Below are positions 14,482 to 22,100 of a stretch of 33,868 nt of DNA, one piece after another (the stretch's first letter is position 1; each line of letters opens with the position of its first letter). The DNA is from Atopobiaceae bacterium (GTDB lineage Bacteria; Actinomycetota; Coriobacteriia; Coriobacteriales; Atopobiaceae). The stretch lies in the NCBI GenBank assembly GCA_017510785.1, contig JAFWMH010000078.1, positions 1 to 33,868 on the forward strand, given 5' to 3'. The notes beneath the pieces were generated by a model, which had not been told where the DNA came from, did no database searches, and was given only the letters and a program-made list of their open reading frames with translations. The translations under genes were made by a program, and so were the position numbers.

Positions 14482-17033
14482 TGGCTATTCGACGTGCTTC
14501 CCTCCTCTTCGCCTTCGGGGGTCGACTCGTGAACATATACCTTGGTGCCCACGTTCACAAGATTGAATAGCTCCTCGGCCTTGTCGTATGGAAGGTTGAT
14601 GCACCCATGACTTCCGTTGTACATGTACAAATCGCCGCCAAAATCGTCACGCCATGTTGCATCATGCAAACCATAGCCACCATAAAACGGCATCCAGAAG
14701 TTTACGTACGATTCGTAGTCCGGTTTGCCATCGTTATCGTAGTCAAGACCAACAAGCACCTGCCCGCGAGCATGCGCATAGATTTCGTAGGTCCCCGTAA
14801 TGGTTTGGTGACCTGCGTACATGTCGCCCGAAACGAATGCCGACTCCCACTTCACATTACCGTCGCTGTCGAATAGACGAGCAAACTGAGACGAGATGTC
14901 CACATCAATATAGCGACCAAGCTCCTTTATCCACGGACTCTTCTCGTATGCCTTTTGACGAGACGTTCCCTCGCGATTGAGCTCATCGTACGTGACGGCT
15001 TCAAACGGGCTCGTGTCGCCACTAGCCAAGTGCTTTGCAAAGGCCGGAACGAATGCGTTGGTATCGAGGAATACTTCGCCCCATTCTCCCTGCTTGTACA
15101 CCAAGGCACTCAGCGTAGTATCGGCCCACTGCTGCAACGCCACCGTATCCACTACAACCTCTGGTGTATCCGAAACACTCACCCACGACCGAACGAGTGA
15201 TGAATCGCACACACATACCTGCACGCCTTGGACAAGTATGGGAATGCCACCAGCTCGAACCGCGTTCGCATTCTCAACTGCCTTGGCGTATTGCGGCAAA
15301 TCCGAAACCTTCGCGTCTCGCAACGCCTCCTCAGGCGACGGCTTGGTCGAGGAGCGGAACGACGCTATGCTTTCGTGCGCGTCATTGAGTATAACGTCCT
15401 TATCTACCGCTTTGCCAGCAACCGTGCCCTCGAGGCTGTAGAGCTGAGTCGCGTTGTTGTACGCCACATGAGCCTTGTTTGCGGGCAGCGTCTCCTGATG
15501 ATGCGCGTCAATCGCATCCTTTATTTGCTTGTCGAGCTTCACGTTGTCGTATGTAACGCCCTGCTCCACGCCCGGATCGTAGTGAAAGAGCATTGATACG
15601 GGCCAAATGAAGGGAGACGTCTTCTCGAACGCCTCTTTGGCTATGCGCGGCTCGTCGCGATCGGCCGAAACCGATGCACCATTTACGACACACGCAAAAT
15701 CATCAACGATAATCGTAAGAGAATAGCGCGAGGTTTTCCGCATAAGCTCTTCCTCGGCCTCTGCTTGGGTCATGCCCGAAACATCGCACTCGCCGATGCT
15801 TGTGTTGGGCGGAAACGTACCCGATATGCGCACAACGCCAACGATGTACACCACCAGCAGAGCGATTGCAACCGCACCCGCGATGGTTATGGTCCTCATG
15901 TGACCATCATTGTACTTAACGCGCCATACGTAATGATCGAACGTTCCCTGCTCGCCATCGTATGCAGGATGAGGTTTCTCCGCGTCGGCTTTGGCCCCAT
16001 GCTTTATGAATTGCTTACGAAAATCGCCGAACTTCTCTTTAAGCTTCGCGATTGGACTCGGCTTGCGTTCCGCCGCGGTAGAATCGCCCGCGTGGGCTTC
16101 GCGTTGAGACGTGCGATCCGACGCAGACCCGTCACCCTCGAGGAGTTCGTCGCCCTCGAGGAGTTCGTCACCCTCGAGCAGCTCGTTGTCCTCGAGCAGC
16201 TCGTTGTCCTCGAGCAGCTCGTCGTTTGCAAGTAGTTCGTCGTCCGCAAGGAGATAACCCCCCTCCTCGAGGAGCTCGTCATCCTCAAGTAGCTCGTCAT
16301 CTCCCTGGTCACTCGCTGGAACTCCGGAACCTTCTCGTACCGACCCCTCCTGCGAGTCGACTTCACCTTTGTGTTCATCGTCGCCTTCGAGCAGCTCGAA
16401 CGAAGCGTCTTTCCATACCCGCGAAAACCCGAATGGCCCCCTTTTACGCCCCTTCGCAGACTTTGTTGCGGAGTAAGTAGCAGAGTTTACCTCACTCGCA
16501 TCCTTGCTGGGTTTATCTGCAACTCTGTCAAGCTCCTCTGGCACATCACGCACTGCCGCCGATTCGTCAAGGAGGGCATCCGAGGTAATGCCAAGGTCCG
16601 GCTCGTCCAAATCGTCGGAGTACGCACGATACCTCTTTGACCTATACGAGGGTGCCATCGGCTCCTCCGGCATACCCTCGACTGGCCCACGCATAACCAC
16701 GCGACCACCCTGCGCCTTGGGATACATCGAAGCGTAGTCGCGCGAACCGCCAACCTCGTCGGATCCGTCGGAAGAATCCACGGCATGCGAGAGCGAAAGC
16801 CACGAGGCCGCCTTTGCTTCACCGGCCGTCTCTTCATCGTCATGCAACGCCGACGTTTCATCTGTATCTAGAGTTCCAAAACGTGCTTGCCCCGAGCCAT
16901 TCTCTTTGCCCCAAAAGCTCTTATGCGCGGCATCGTCGTGCCTGGCAGGCTGACCGTGTGCAATTCTGGATTCGTTTTCGTCCAACTTGTCCGTCACGCG
17001 CTCTCCGACCTCTCGTTTCCATACTACGTGCAA
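14475..17033 (-). CDS. Large membrane-anchored L,D-transpeptidase (YkuD) with repetitive cytoplasmic linker
   Basis: An 852-residue peptidoglycan cross-linking enzyme. Residues 1-380 are a charged, low-complexity cytoplasmic region. It includes an acidic repeat of ELLEGD-like hexads (about 245-302) encoded by an 18-bp minisatellite. One TM helix lies at about 381-401. The extracytoplasmic part holds a region like the peptidoglycan-binding domains paired with YkuD (about 405-690) and the YkuD catalytic domain (about 705-835). The catalytic signature is GLH (H790) and SHGCINLP (H809, C811). An EF-hand-like loop, DYDNDGKPDYE (764-774), lies inside the catalytic domain. Translation starts at TTG 17033, supported by AAGGGAGGT about 7 nt upstream. 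The likely reaction is 3-3 cross-linking or attachment of proteins to peptidoglycan. The long cytoplasmic N-terminus is unusual for this family. The adjacent zinc-ribbon protein gene is co-oriented, 118 bp away. Confidence 0.92.
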   Translation of the reverse strand: MHVVWKREVGERVTDKLDENESRIAHGQPARHDDAAHKSFWGKENGSGQARFGTLDTDETSALHDDEETAGEAKAASWLSLSHAVDSSDGSDEVGGSRDYASMYPKAQGGRVVMRGPVEGMPEEPMAPSYRSKRYRAYSDDLDEPDLGITSDALLDESAAVRDVPEELDRVADKPSKDASEVNSATYSATKSAKGRKRGPFGFSRVWKDASFELLEGDDEHKGEVDSQEGSVREGSGVPASDQGDDELLEDDELLEEGGYLLADDELLANDELLEDNELLEDNELLEGDELLEGDELLEGDGSASDRTSQREAHAGDSTAAERKPSPIAKLKEKFGDFRKQFIKHGAKADAEKPHPAYDGEQGTFDHYVWRVKYNDGHMRTITIAGAVAIALLVVYIVGVVRISGTFPPNTSIGECDVSGMTQAEAEEELMRKTSRYSLTIIVDDFACVVNGASVSADRDEPRIAKEAFEKTSPFIWPVSMLFHYDPGVEQGVTYDNVKLDKQIKDAIDAHHQETLPANKAHVAYNNATQLYSLEGTVAGKAVDKDVILNDAHESIASFRSSTKPSPEEALRDAKVSDLPQYAKAVENANAVRAGGIPILVQGVQVCVCDSSLVRSWVSVSDTPEVVVDTVALQQWADTTLSALVYKQGEWGEVFLDTNAFVPAFAKHLASGDTSPFEAVTYDELNREGTSRQKAYEKSPWIKELGRYIDVDISSQFARLFDSDGNVKWESAFVSGDMYAGHQTITGTYEIYAHARGQVLVGLDYDNDGKPDYESYVNFWMPFYGGYGLHDATWRDDFGGDLYMYNGSHGCINLPYDKAEELFNLVNVGTKVYVHESTPEGEEEGSTSNSQV
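16128..16301 (-). repeat. In-frame 18-bp minisatellite in the L,D-transpeptidase gene
   Basis: Direct repeats of an 18-bp unit, seen on the plus strand as variants of CTCGAGCAGCTCGTTGTC. Each encodes one hexad such as ELLEDN or ELLEGD. About nine recognisable units span residues 245-302, and the central ones are nearly identical. Because the unit is a multiple of three, slippage would change linker length without breaking the frame. Confidence 0.88.
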
Positions 17034-17151
17034 TGCGCCACCTCCCTTTCGAGAGCCAGCGCATCGAAATAGTTCCCGTTAAAGAACTCAATGATACATG
17101 TTTCCCAACAAACCACAGTCCGAAACTACATTCGGAACGATTCACCAACCC

Positions 17152-18795
17152 TTAATACGTTCCGTCGTAGGCGTCGTATCCGTTCCCGCTCGTATCGTAG
17201 CCATAGCCAGTGTCGTAGCCATAGCTCGTATCGTAACCGTACCCGTAGTTAGATCCATACGTCGAATCGTATCCCGTGTCATAGTTTCCATAGTTTTCCG
17301 TGCTTGTCGTCGACGCCGAGGTAGAGGTCGTTGCGGTATCGGTCGCCACGCCCGCCGCATACGATGTGCCATCGGGATTGGTAACCGTAATCAAGCCATC
17401 CGCATCCGTTGTGGTAATGGTACCATCCGCACTCTTCTTTACCGTCGTGCTCGTGCCGTCAGGATACTTCGTTACCGTAGTGGTGCTTCCGTCGGAGTTG
17501 GTTGTAACCGTCGTCGTACTGCCATCGTCGTTTTGCGTCGTCGTGGAAGTGCTGCCATCAGGATTGGTCGTAGTGTCCTTTTGCTTTTGCTTCTCTTCCT
17601 CTTCCTTCTTTTTGGCCTCCGCGTCCCTGGCAGCGTCCTCGGCAGCTTTACGCTCTTCCTCTTCGCGCTTCGCTTGCTCCGCGGCATACTGGTCGAGCGC
17701 TTCCTGACGCTTTTGTATAACTGCGTCAGTATATGCCTGATAATTGACAATTTCGGCCTCAAGCATCCAAGCCCGGGCAGCATCAAGTTCGCTATCGGTT
17801 ATGTTCTTCGGCTCTGCTTGACGATACAAGAAGCTGAAAGCCGCACCAGCAAGCAAGTTAACGGGCTGACCGTTAACCGTCGATACATCGTCGGCAATCG
17901 AGAGCGCAAACGAGTCGACCGACCCATTATAGAGTGCACCCGTGTCCGAGAGTATGGGGCCGTCGCACGAAACGATGTAGCTACCCTTCTCCAACTTCAA
18001 AACATCGCGCGTGGGATGCAAAACGTAGAGCTGGTCGACGGCTTCGCCCTTCGCCGTAGAACCTACCACCCGCAAGGGCGCATTGGTCATGTGCGCTTCG
18101 TCGTACATCGGCACATCAAGGCCCACGATAACTTCCACTACCCTATGGAGCTCCGCTTCCGCCGCCGCAGCCGCCTGCGCCTCCACAACCTCTTGATTCT
18201 CGTTCCACCTCATCGAGGAAATGCCGGCAATCACCAGCGCAATTATGCATGCCGCCACAAGGAGCACCGCACGCCAACGCCTAATAAGACCACGCAACCC
18301 GCCACGCTCGTATGCCGAGGCACGCACGTAGGGATCCTCGTCGTCGTCGAGCCGCACGACGTGCGCCTCCACCTCAATACCCGAAACATCTTCTGAGTCC
18401 ACGTCGTATTCGTAATCGTAGTATCCATAGTCATCGTAAAACGTAGGCTCACTCTGTTGCGACTGCGAAGACGCGGACGCAGCAGCTGCAGCAGTTGGGG
18501 CTACAGCGGTCGATTCGGGCAATTCGGCCGGCTCCGGCTCCTGCACCAACTCCAACGCCGGCTCCGGTTCCGGCTCGACTTCATCCTCGAGCGGCACATC
18601 TTGCTCTAGCTCCGCCTCGAACTCAACGGCAACTTCCTGCTCGTCTTCGTATGTGGGCGCGTCCTCTTCATCGAACTCATCCTCGGGCGCCGGCTCGAAT
18701 GCCGGCTCTTCAACGATGTCCTCTATATAAAAGCCGCAGTTCGGACAAAACCGCTGGCCGCATTCCACGTCGACATTACATCTTGGACATTTCAT
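17152..18795 (-). CDS. Zinc-ribbon single-TM protein with repetitive Thr/Asp-Gly and Tyr/Gly-rich tail
   Basis: A 547-residue protein. It begins with a zinc ribbon (C3, C6, C17, C20), followed by a Glu/Pro-rich acidic region (25-95), an Ala/Ser linker, a Tyr/Asp patch (118-132) and one TM helix (about 175-194). An apparently folded extracytoplasmic domain (about 200-350) follows. A charged coiled coil (about 360-406) comes next, then degenerate repeats of the type NPDGSTSTTT (about 408-475) and a Tyr/Gly-rich tail (about 500-547) with repeated YGYDTS units. The ATG at 18795 is used because GGAGG lies about 8 nt upstream; an earlier ATG at 18822 lacks a site. The function is unknown. The plan, a cytoplasmic ribbon with an exposed stalk, and its position upstream of the L,D-transpeptidase suggest a cell-surface role. 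The low-complexity tail could be variable among strains. Confidence 0.85.
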   Translation of the reverse strand: MKCPRCNVDVECGQRFCPNCGFYIEDIVEEPAFEPAPEDEFDEEDAPTYEDEQEVAVEFEAELEQDVPLEDEVEPEPEPALELVQEPEPAELPESTAVAPTAAAAASASSQSQQSEPTFYDDYGYYDYEYDVDSEDVSGIEVEAHVVRLDDDEDPYVRASAYERGGLRGLIRRWRAVLLVAACIIALVIAGISSMRWNENQEVVEAQAAAAAEAELHRVVEVIVGLDVPMYDEAHMTNAPLRVVGSTAKGEAVDQLYVLHPTRDVLKLEKGSYIVSCDGPILSDTGALYNGSVDSFALSIADDVSTVNGQPVNLLAGAAFSFLYRQAEPKNITDSELDAARAWMLEAEIVNYQAYTDAVIQKRQEALDQYAAEQAKREEEERKAAEDAARDAEAKKKEEEEKQKQKDTTTNPDGSTSTTTQNDDGSTTTVTTNSDGSTTTVTKYPDGTSTTVKKSADGTITTTDADGLITVTNPDGTSYAAGVATDTATTSTSASTTSTENYGNYDTGYDSTYGSNYGYGYDTSYGYDTGYGYDTSGNGYDAYDGTY

Positions 18796-18830
18796 ACACG
18801 ACCCTCCGCCGCACACATACAAGTTTGCTC

Positions 18831-18860
18831 ATTTTAACCCAGTTGCGCTTCCCCTGTCCA
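18831..18860 (-). promoter_or_regulatory. Promoter for the zinc-ribbon repeat protein gene
   Basis: On the minus strand TGGACA and TAAAAT are separated by 18 bp, with the -10 ending about 36 bp before the ATG at 18795. Confidence 0.5.
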
Positions 18861-18949
18861 CGCACACCCAAAAAACGCCAGACTTTTCAGCTTGCAAGAC
18901 TGCCTGCAAGACTGTCTCGACTCGCAACTCCACCCACGCGAAATACCTC

Positions 18950-18955
18950 TACAAT
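18950..18955 (+). promoter_or_regulatory. Possible -10 element for the lipase/glpK operon
   Basis: TACAAT lies 24 bp before the ATG at 18980, leaving a short leader. No good -35 is seen. The 12-bp imperfect tandem GCAAGACTGCCT/GCAAGACTGTCT at about 18894-18917 lies upstream and might bind a regulator. Confidence 0.3.
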
Positions 18956-18979
18956 AGAAGTTGCGACAAGGGAGGCGCC

Positions 18980-19954
18980 ATGGATACAAACATTAAAACC
19001 GAAACAGTATTTTTCCCTTCCACCGACGGTACCACGCAAGTGCGAGGCGTCATTTGGTGGCCAAACAACACACGGGAGCAACGCGGAGTGGTGCAGCTCG
19101 TTCACGGCATGGCCGAGCACATCATGCGCTATGCAGATTTCGCCCGCTTCCTTGCCGATAAGGGCTTTGTGGTATGCGGACACGATCACGTCGGCCACGG
19201 CGAGAGTGTTAAGAGCCCCGAGCTGTTGGGATGCTTACCACTCAAGGGTGGTCGCGACGTGCTCGTGGGTGACGTGGGACTCATGCGCAAACTTATCCGC
19301 GAACGTGTGAATGCCACGTTACCCCATTTTCTCTTTGGGCACTCCATGGGAAGCTTCGTGGTGCGTGCCTACATCGCCGAGTCCGGGCAAGGTCTCGCAG
19401 GCGCCATCATATGCGGAACCGGACACGTCCCGCCCGCCCTCTCGGCGAGCGGCAACTTGCTCGCCCAAGCAATCTCGCGCATACGCGACGAGCGCTATGT
19501 TAGCAAGCTTCTTGGCGACCTCTCGATTGGCGCCTATTCCAAGGCCATCGAAAACGCACGCACACCACTCGATTGGCTCTCCTACTCCAAGGAGAACGTC
19601 GACGCCTATATCGCAGACAAAAAATGCGGTTTCGCTTTTTCGGCGGGCGCTAACGCGGCTCTCATGGCGCTCACACGCGAGGTATGCACGCCCAAGTGCT
19701 GCGCACGTGTACCGCATAAGCTGCCGCTCTTCTACATTTCAGGTGACGGTGACCCCGTTGGCAACATGGGCGAAGGCGTAAGAACGGCAGCCACGATGGC
19801 AAAAGAAGCAGGTAGCACCGATGTTACCTGCACCATTTTCGAGCATATGCGCCACGAGATCCTTAACGAAGTCGACCACCAACGTGTGTACGATGCCGTA
19901 CTCCAATGGTTGGAGTCGCACCTTTCCCGCCCGACAACCACTCAAGCACAGTGA
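18980..19954 (+). CDS. Alpha/beta hydrolase, monoacylglycerol lipase/lysophospholipase-like
   Basis: A 324-residue serine hydrolase of the S33/monoglyceride-lipase type. The oxyanion region is VHGMAEH (41-47), followed by HDHVGHGES (68-76). The nucleophile elbow is GHSMGS (S122), and the other triad members are probably D258 (SGDGDPVGNMG) and H292 (EHMRHEIL). There is no signal peptide, so it should act in the cytoplasm. The ATG at 18980 has AAGGGAGG 5 nt upstream. Glycerol kinase starts 12 bp after its stop, so the pair probably hydrolyses monoacylglycerols or lysophospholipids and captures the released glycerol. Substrate specificity is inferred from family and context. Confidence 0.88.
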   Translation: MDTNIKTETVFFPSTDGTTQVRGVIWWPNNTREQRGVVQLVHGMAEHIMRYADFARFLADKGFVVCGHDHVGHGESVKSPELLGCLPLKGGRDVLVGDVGLMRKLIRERVNATLPHFLFGHSMGSFVVRAYIAESGQGLAGAIICGTGHVPPALSASGNLLAQAISRIRDERYVSKLLGDLSIGAYSKAIENARTPLDWLSYSKENVDAYIADKKCGFAFSAGANAALMALTREVCTPKCCARVPHKLPLFYISGDGDPVGNMGEGVRTAATMAKEAGSTDVTCTIFEHMRHEILNEVDHQRVYDAVLQWLESHLSRPTTTQAQ

Positions 19955-19966
19955 GGAGAGCATCCC

Positions 19967-21463
19967 ATGAACAAGCAGCGCTATATTGTTGCGCTCGACC
20001 AAGGAACCACGTCGTCGCGCGCCGTACTCATCGATCACGACGGACGAATGGTAGACGCCGTACAGCGACCTTTTACGCAGCTGTATCCAAAGCCCGGATG
20101 GGTTGAGCACAACCCCCAGGAAATTCTGTTTTCTCAGCTGGGCTCCCTTACCGAACTCATCGCACGCCACAACCTGAATGCCGAGAACATCGCTGGCATC
20201 GGCATCGACAACCAACGCGAAACAACCATCGTGTGGGACCCGGCAACTGGCCAGCCAATCGCCAACGCCATCGTGTGGCAATGCAGGCGCACGGCCCAGC
20301 TCGTCGAGGAGCTCTGCGGCGATCCTGCTGTGGCCGAACGCATTCGCGCCAAGACGGGACTCATGCCCGACGCGTACTTCTCGGCCAGCAAGGTGCGTTG
20401 GCTGCTCGACAACGTTCCAGGAGCACGTCAGCGCGCAGAGGCGGGCGAACTGCTCTTTGGTACCGTCGATACATATTTGGTGTGGGTACTTACGGGTGGC
20501 CTCGTGCACGCCACCGACCCAACCAACGCGAGCCGCACCATGCTGTACAACATCCATGAGGCATGCTGGGACGAGGAGCTTCTTGAGTTGTTTGATGTTC
20601 CCGCCTCTATGATGCCGCAAGTAAGGCCTTCCTCGGGCAGCTTTGGAGAGACGAGCTACCCCGGTGTGCCCGCAGGCGTGCCCATTTGTGGCGTAGCAGG
20701 AGATCAACAGTCGTCCCTGTTCGGACAATGTTGCTTTGCGCCAGGCCAAGCCAAGAACACGTATGGGACCGGCTGCTTCTTGCTCATGCACACCGGAGCC
20801 GAGGCAGTCGAGTCGCGCAATAGACTCGTTACCACGATTGCCGCAAGCGCACCGGGAGTTGGCCACACCGAGTACGCGCTTGAGGGATCGGTGTTCGTTG
20901 GCGGTGCCGTAATACAATGGCTTCGCGACGAGCTCGGCCTTATTCGCACTGCCTCCGAAAGCGAGGCGCTCGCACGCGAGGTGCCTAACACGGGCGGCGT
21001 ATACGTAGTGCCAGCTTTTACCGGACTCGGCGCACCTTGGTGGGAGTCCGATGCGCGCGGCACGATTTGCGGCATTACGCGCGGCACCAACCGGAGCCAT
21101 TTGGTGCGAGCTGGCCTCGAATCGATTGCCTACCAGGTTACCGACCTCGTCCACGCCATGGAAGCCGACGCGGGACGCGAGATTGACGTGCTCAACGTGG
21201 ACGGCGGCGCTTCGGCAAACGATTTGCTCATGCAGTTCCAGGCCGACGTGAGCCGACGAGTTCTGCATCGTCCACAAAACGTCGAAACAACGGCACTCGG
21301 GGCAGCTTTTCTTGCCGGGCTTGCCTGCGGGTACTGGTCTGGCACCGACGAGCTGGCCGCCCTGCGCGCAAGCGACGACGTATTCAAACCGCAGATGGAG
21401 GATGCTCAAGCCAACGCCTTGCTCGCCGGATGGGCCGACGCCGTAAAGCGCACCATTGCGTAG
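19967..21463 (+). CDS. glpK: Glycerol kinase
   Basis: A 498-residue FGGY-family kinase that forms sn-glycerol 3-phosphate from glycerol and ATP. The phosphate-binding motif DQGTTSSR (11-18) is present. So are the glycerol-contact segments GWVEHNP and NQRETT, GVAGDQQSSLFGQ (about 242-254), KNTYGTGCF, and the C-terminal nucleotide-site motif NVDGGASANDLL. The length is typical and all core motifs are intact. The ATG at 19967 has GAGGAGAG about 7 nt upstream. It is the second gene of a tight operon with the lipase-like hydrolase. No glycerol facilitator or glycerol-3-phosphate dehydrogenase is encoded nearby. Downstream lie three 18-bp repeats and a strong hairpin. Confidence 0.96.
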   Translation: MNKQRYIVALDQGTTSSRAVLIDHDGRMVDAVQRPFTQLYPKPGWVEHNPQEILFSQLGSLTELIARHNLNAENIAGIGIDNQRETTIVWDPATGQPIANAIVWQCRRTAQLVEELCGDPAVAERIRAKTGLMPDAYFSASKVRWLLDNVPGARQRAEAGELLFGTVDTYLVWVLTGGLVHATDPTNASRTMLYNIHEACWDEELLELFDVPASMMPQVRPSSGSFGETSYPGVPAGVPICGVAGDQQSSLFGQCCFAPGQAKNTYGTGCFLLMHTGAEAVESRNRLVTTIAASAPGVGHTEYALEGSVFVGGAVIQWLRDELGLIRTASESEALAREVPNTGGVYVVPAFTGLGAPWWESDARGTICGITRGTNRSHLVRAGLESIAYQVTDLVHAMEADAGREIDVLNVDGGASANDLLMQFQADVSRRVLHRPQNVETTALGAAFLAGLACGYWSGTDELAALRASDDVFKPQMEDAQANALLAGWADAVKRTIA

Positions 21464-21469
21464 GTCCAT

Positions 21470-21523
21470 CCCACCGGCAACGCCCAACCCACCGGCAACG
21501 CCCAACCCACCGGCAACGCCCAA
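21470..21523. repeat. Three perfect tandem copies of an 18-bp unit after glpK
   Basis: The unit CCCACCGGCAACGCCCAA is repeated exactly three times at 21470, 21488 and 21506, followed by a diverged beginning of a fourth. It begins 6 bp after the glpK stop. Confidence 0.9.
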
Positions 21524-21541
21524 CCTGCCGAGTTAAACGCA

Positions 21542-21584
21542 TTCCCCCGGAGGTGTTCTCGTCGAGAGAAAACCTCCGGGGGAA
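21542..21584. terminator. Strong hairpin downstream of glpK
   Basis: Perfect 13-bp arms TTCCCCCGGAGGT and ACCTCCGGGGGAA enclose a 17-nt loop, which itself contains TCTC-GTC-GAGA. No T-tract follows on either strand. It may end the lipase/glpK transcript by a Rho-dependent route, stabilise its 3' end, or belong to the structured segment to its right. Confidence 0.45.
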
Positions 21585-21595
21585 CGACTCTCTAG

Positions 21596-21715
21596 CGCCC
21601 CGTCCTTAAGGAATGGCAAGCACCCGTCCGTGGCCCGGAGGTAACCGTGCTCAAACAGTCCTCGTTCCTGCGGAACTGCGCGCGGCTGCTCCTCCGTGCC
21701 ACTCCCTGATCTTGA
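21596..21715. ncRNA. GC-rich non-coding stretch with several inverted repeats; possible structured RNA
   Basis: There are several complementary segments: GTTCC-TGC-GGAAC (21664-21676), CCTTAAGG (21604-21611), and GGCCCGGAGG (21633-21642), which pairs 8 of 10 with CCTCCGTGCC (21690-21699). A minus-strand frame is open across the region (21533-21760). It has no ribosome site and no recognisable family, and it overlaps the 21735-22037 gene's end, so I do not call it a protein. It could be a structured RNA or a dispersed repeat; orientation is undetermined. Confidence 0.25.
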
Positions 21716-21734
21716 CCATTCTTTAGTGACGGGT

Positions 21735-22037
21735 CTAGCGCCTGCCTCCCATGAGGCCACCCATAATGCCTTGGATGTCCTTCATGTCGAACCCGTCCGA
21801 AAGGTCCACACCCTTCATGGCAGCGCCAACATCAATCGAACCCAAAAGCTTAGGCAGAATTCCCATAACCATCGCTGCTTGCTCGCCCGAAATGGGGATT
21901 CCCGCACCACGAATTGCGGTCTTTGCGCCCTGCGTATCCTTCGAGCCCAAACCCTGAAGCTGCCTGAGCAAATCGGGATTGCCCGCAATTTGCCGTACGA
22001 TTTGGTTGACGTCGAAACCGTTTTTGGCCTGCGCCAT
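21735..22037 (-). CDS. Small protein of unknown function
   Basis: A 100-residue protein that I do not recognise. The N-terminal half is polar and helical (DVNQIVRQIAGNPDLLRQLQ). The middle is rich in Gly/Ala/Ile (AIRGAGIPISGEQAAMVMGI), and the C-terminus is Gly/Met-rich and ends GGLMGGRR. There is no clear TM helix or signal peptide. The start is the ATG at 22037, which has AAGGGAG about 7 nt upstream; the longer frame to 22082 has no site. It follows the DUF4349 lipoprotein gene by 63 bp in the same direction, probably in one operon. Confidence 0.72.
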   Translation of the reverse strand: MAQAKNGFDVNQIVRQIAGNPDLLRQLQGLGSKDTQGAKTAIRGAGIPISGEQAAMVMGILPKLLGSIDVGAAMKGVDLSDGFDMKDIQGIMGGLMGGRR

Positions 22038-22100
22038 TGTGTTCTCCCTTCTCACAACATCATCCCACGAATTATGCCACAAGGCGGCAGAGTACGTCCA

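Noticed and set aside
19739..21523. A 594-codon minus-strand frame antisense to glpK
   Set aside because: glpK has every family motif. The antisense frame is Gly/Ala/His-rich with no recognisable domain, as expected from a GC-rich shadow.
21533..21760. A 75-codon minus-strand frame in the region after glpK
   Set aside because: There is no ribosome site or family. It overlaps a perfect hairpin and the end of the 21735-22037 gene, so it is better explained as structured non-coding DNA.
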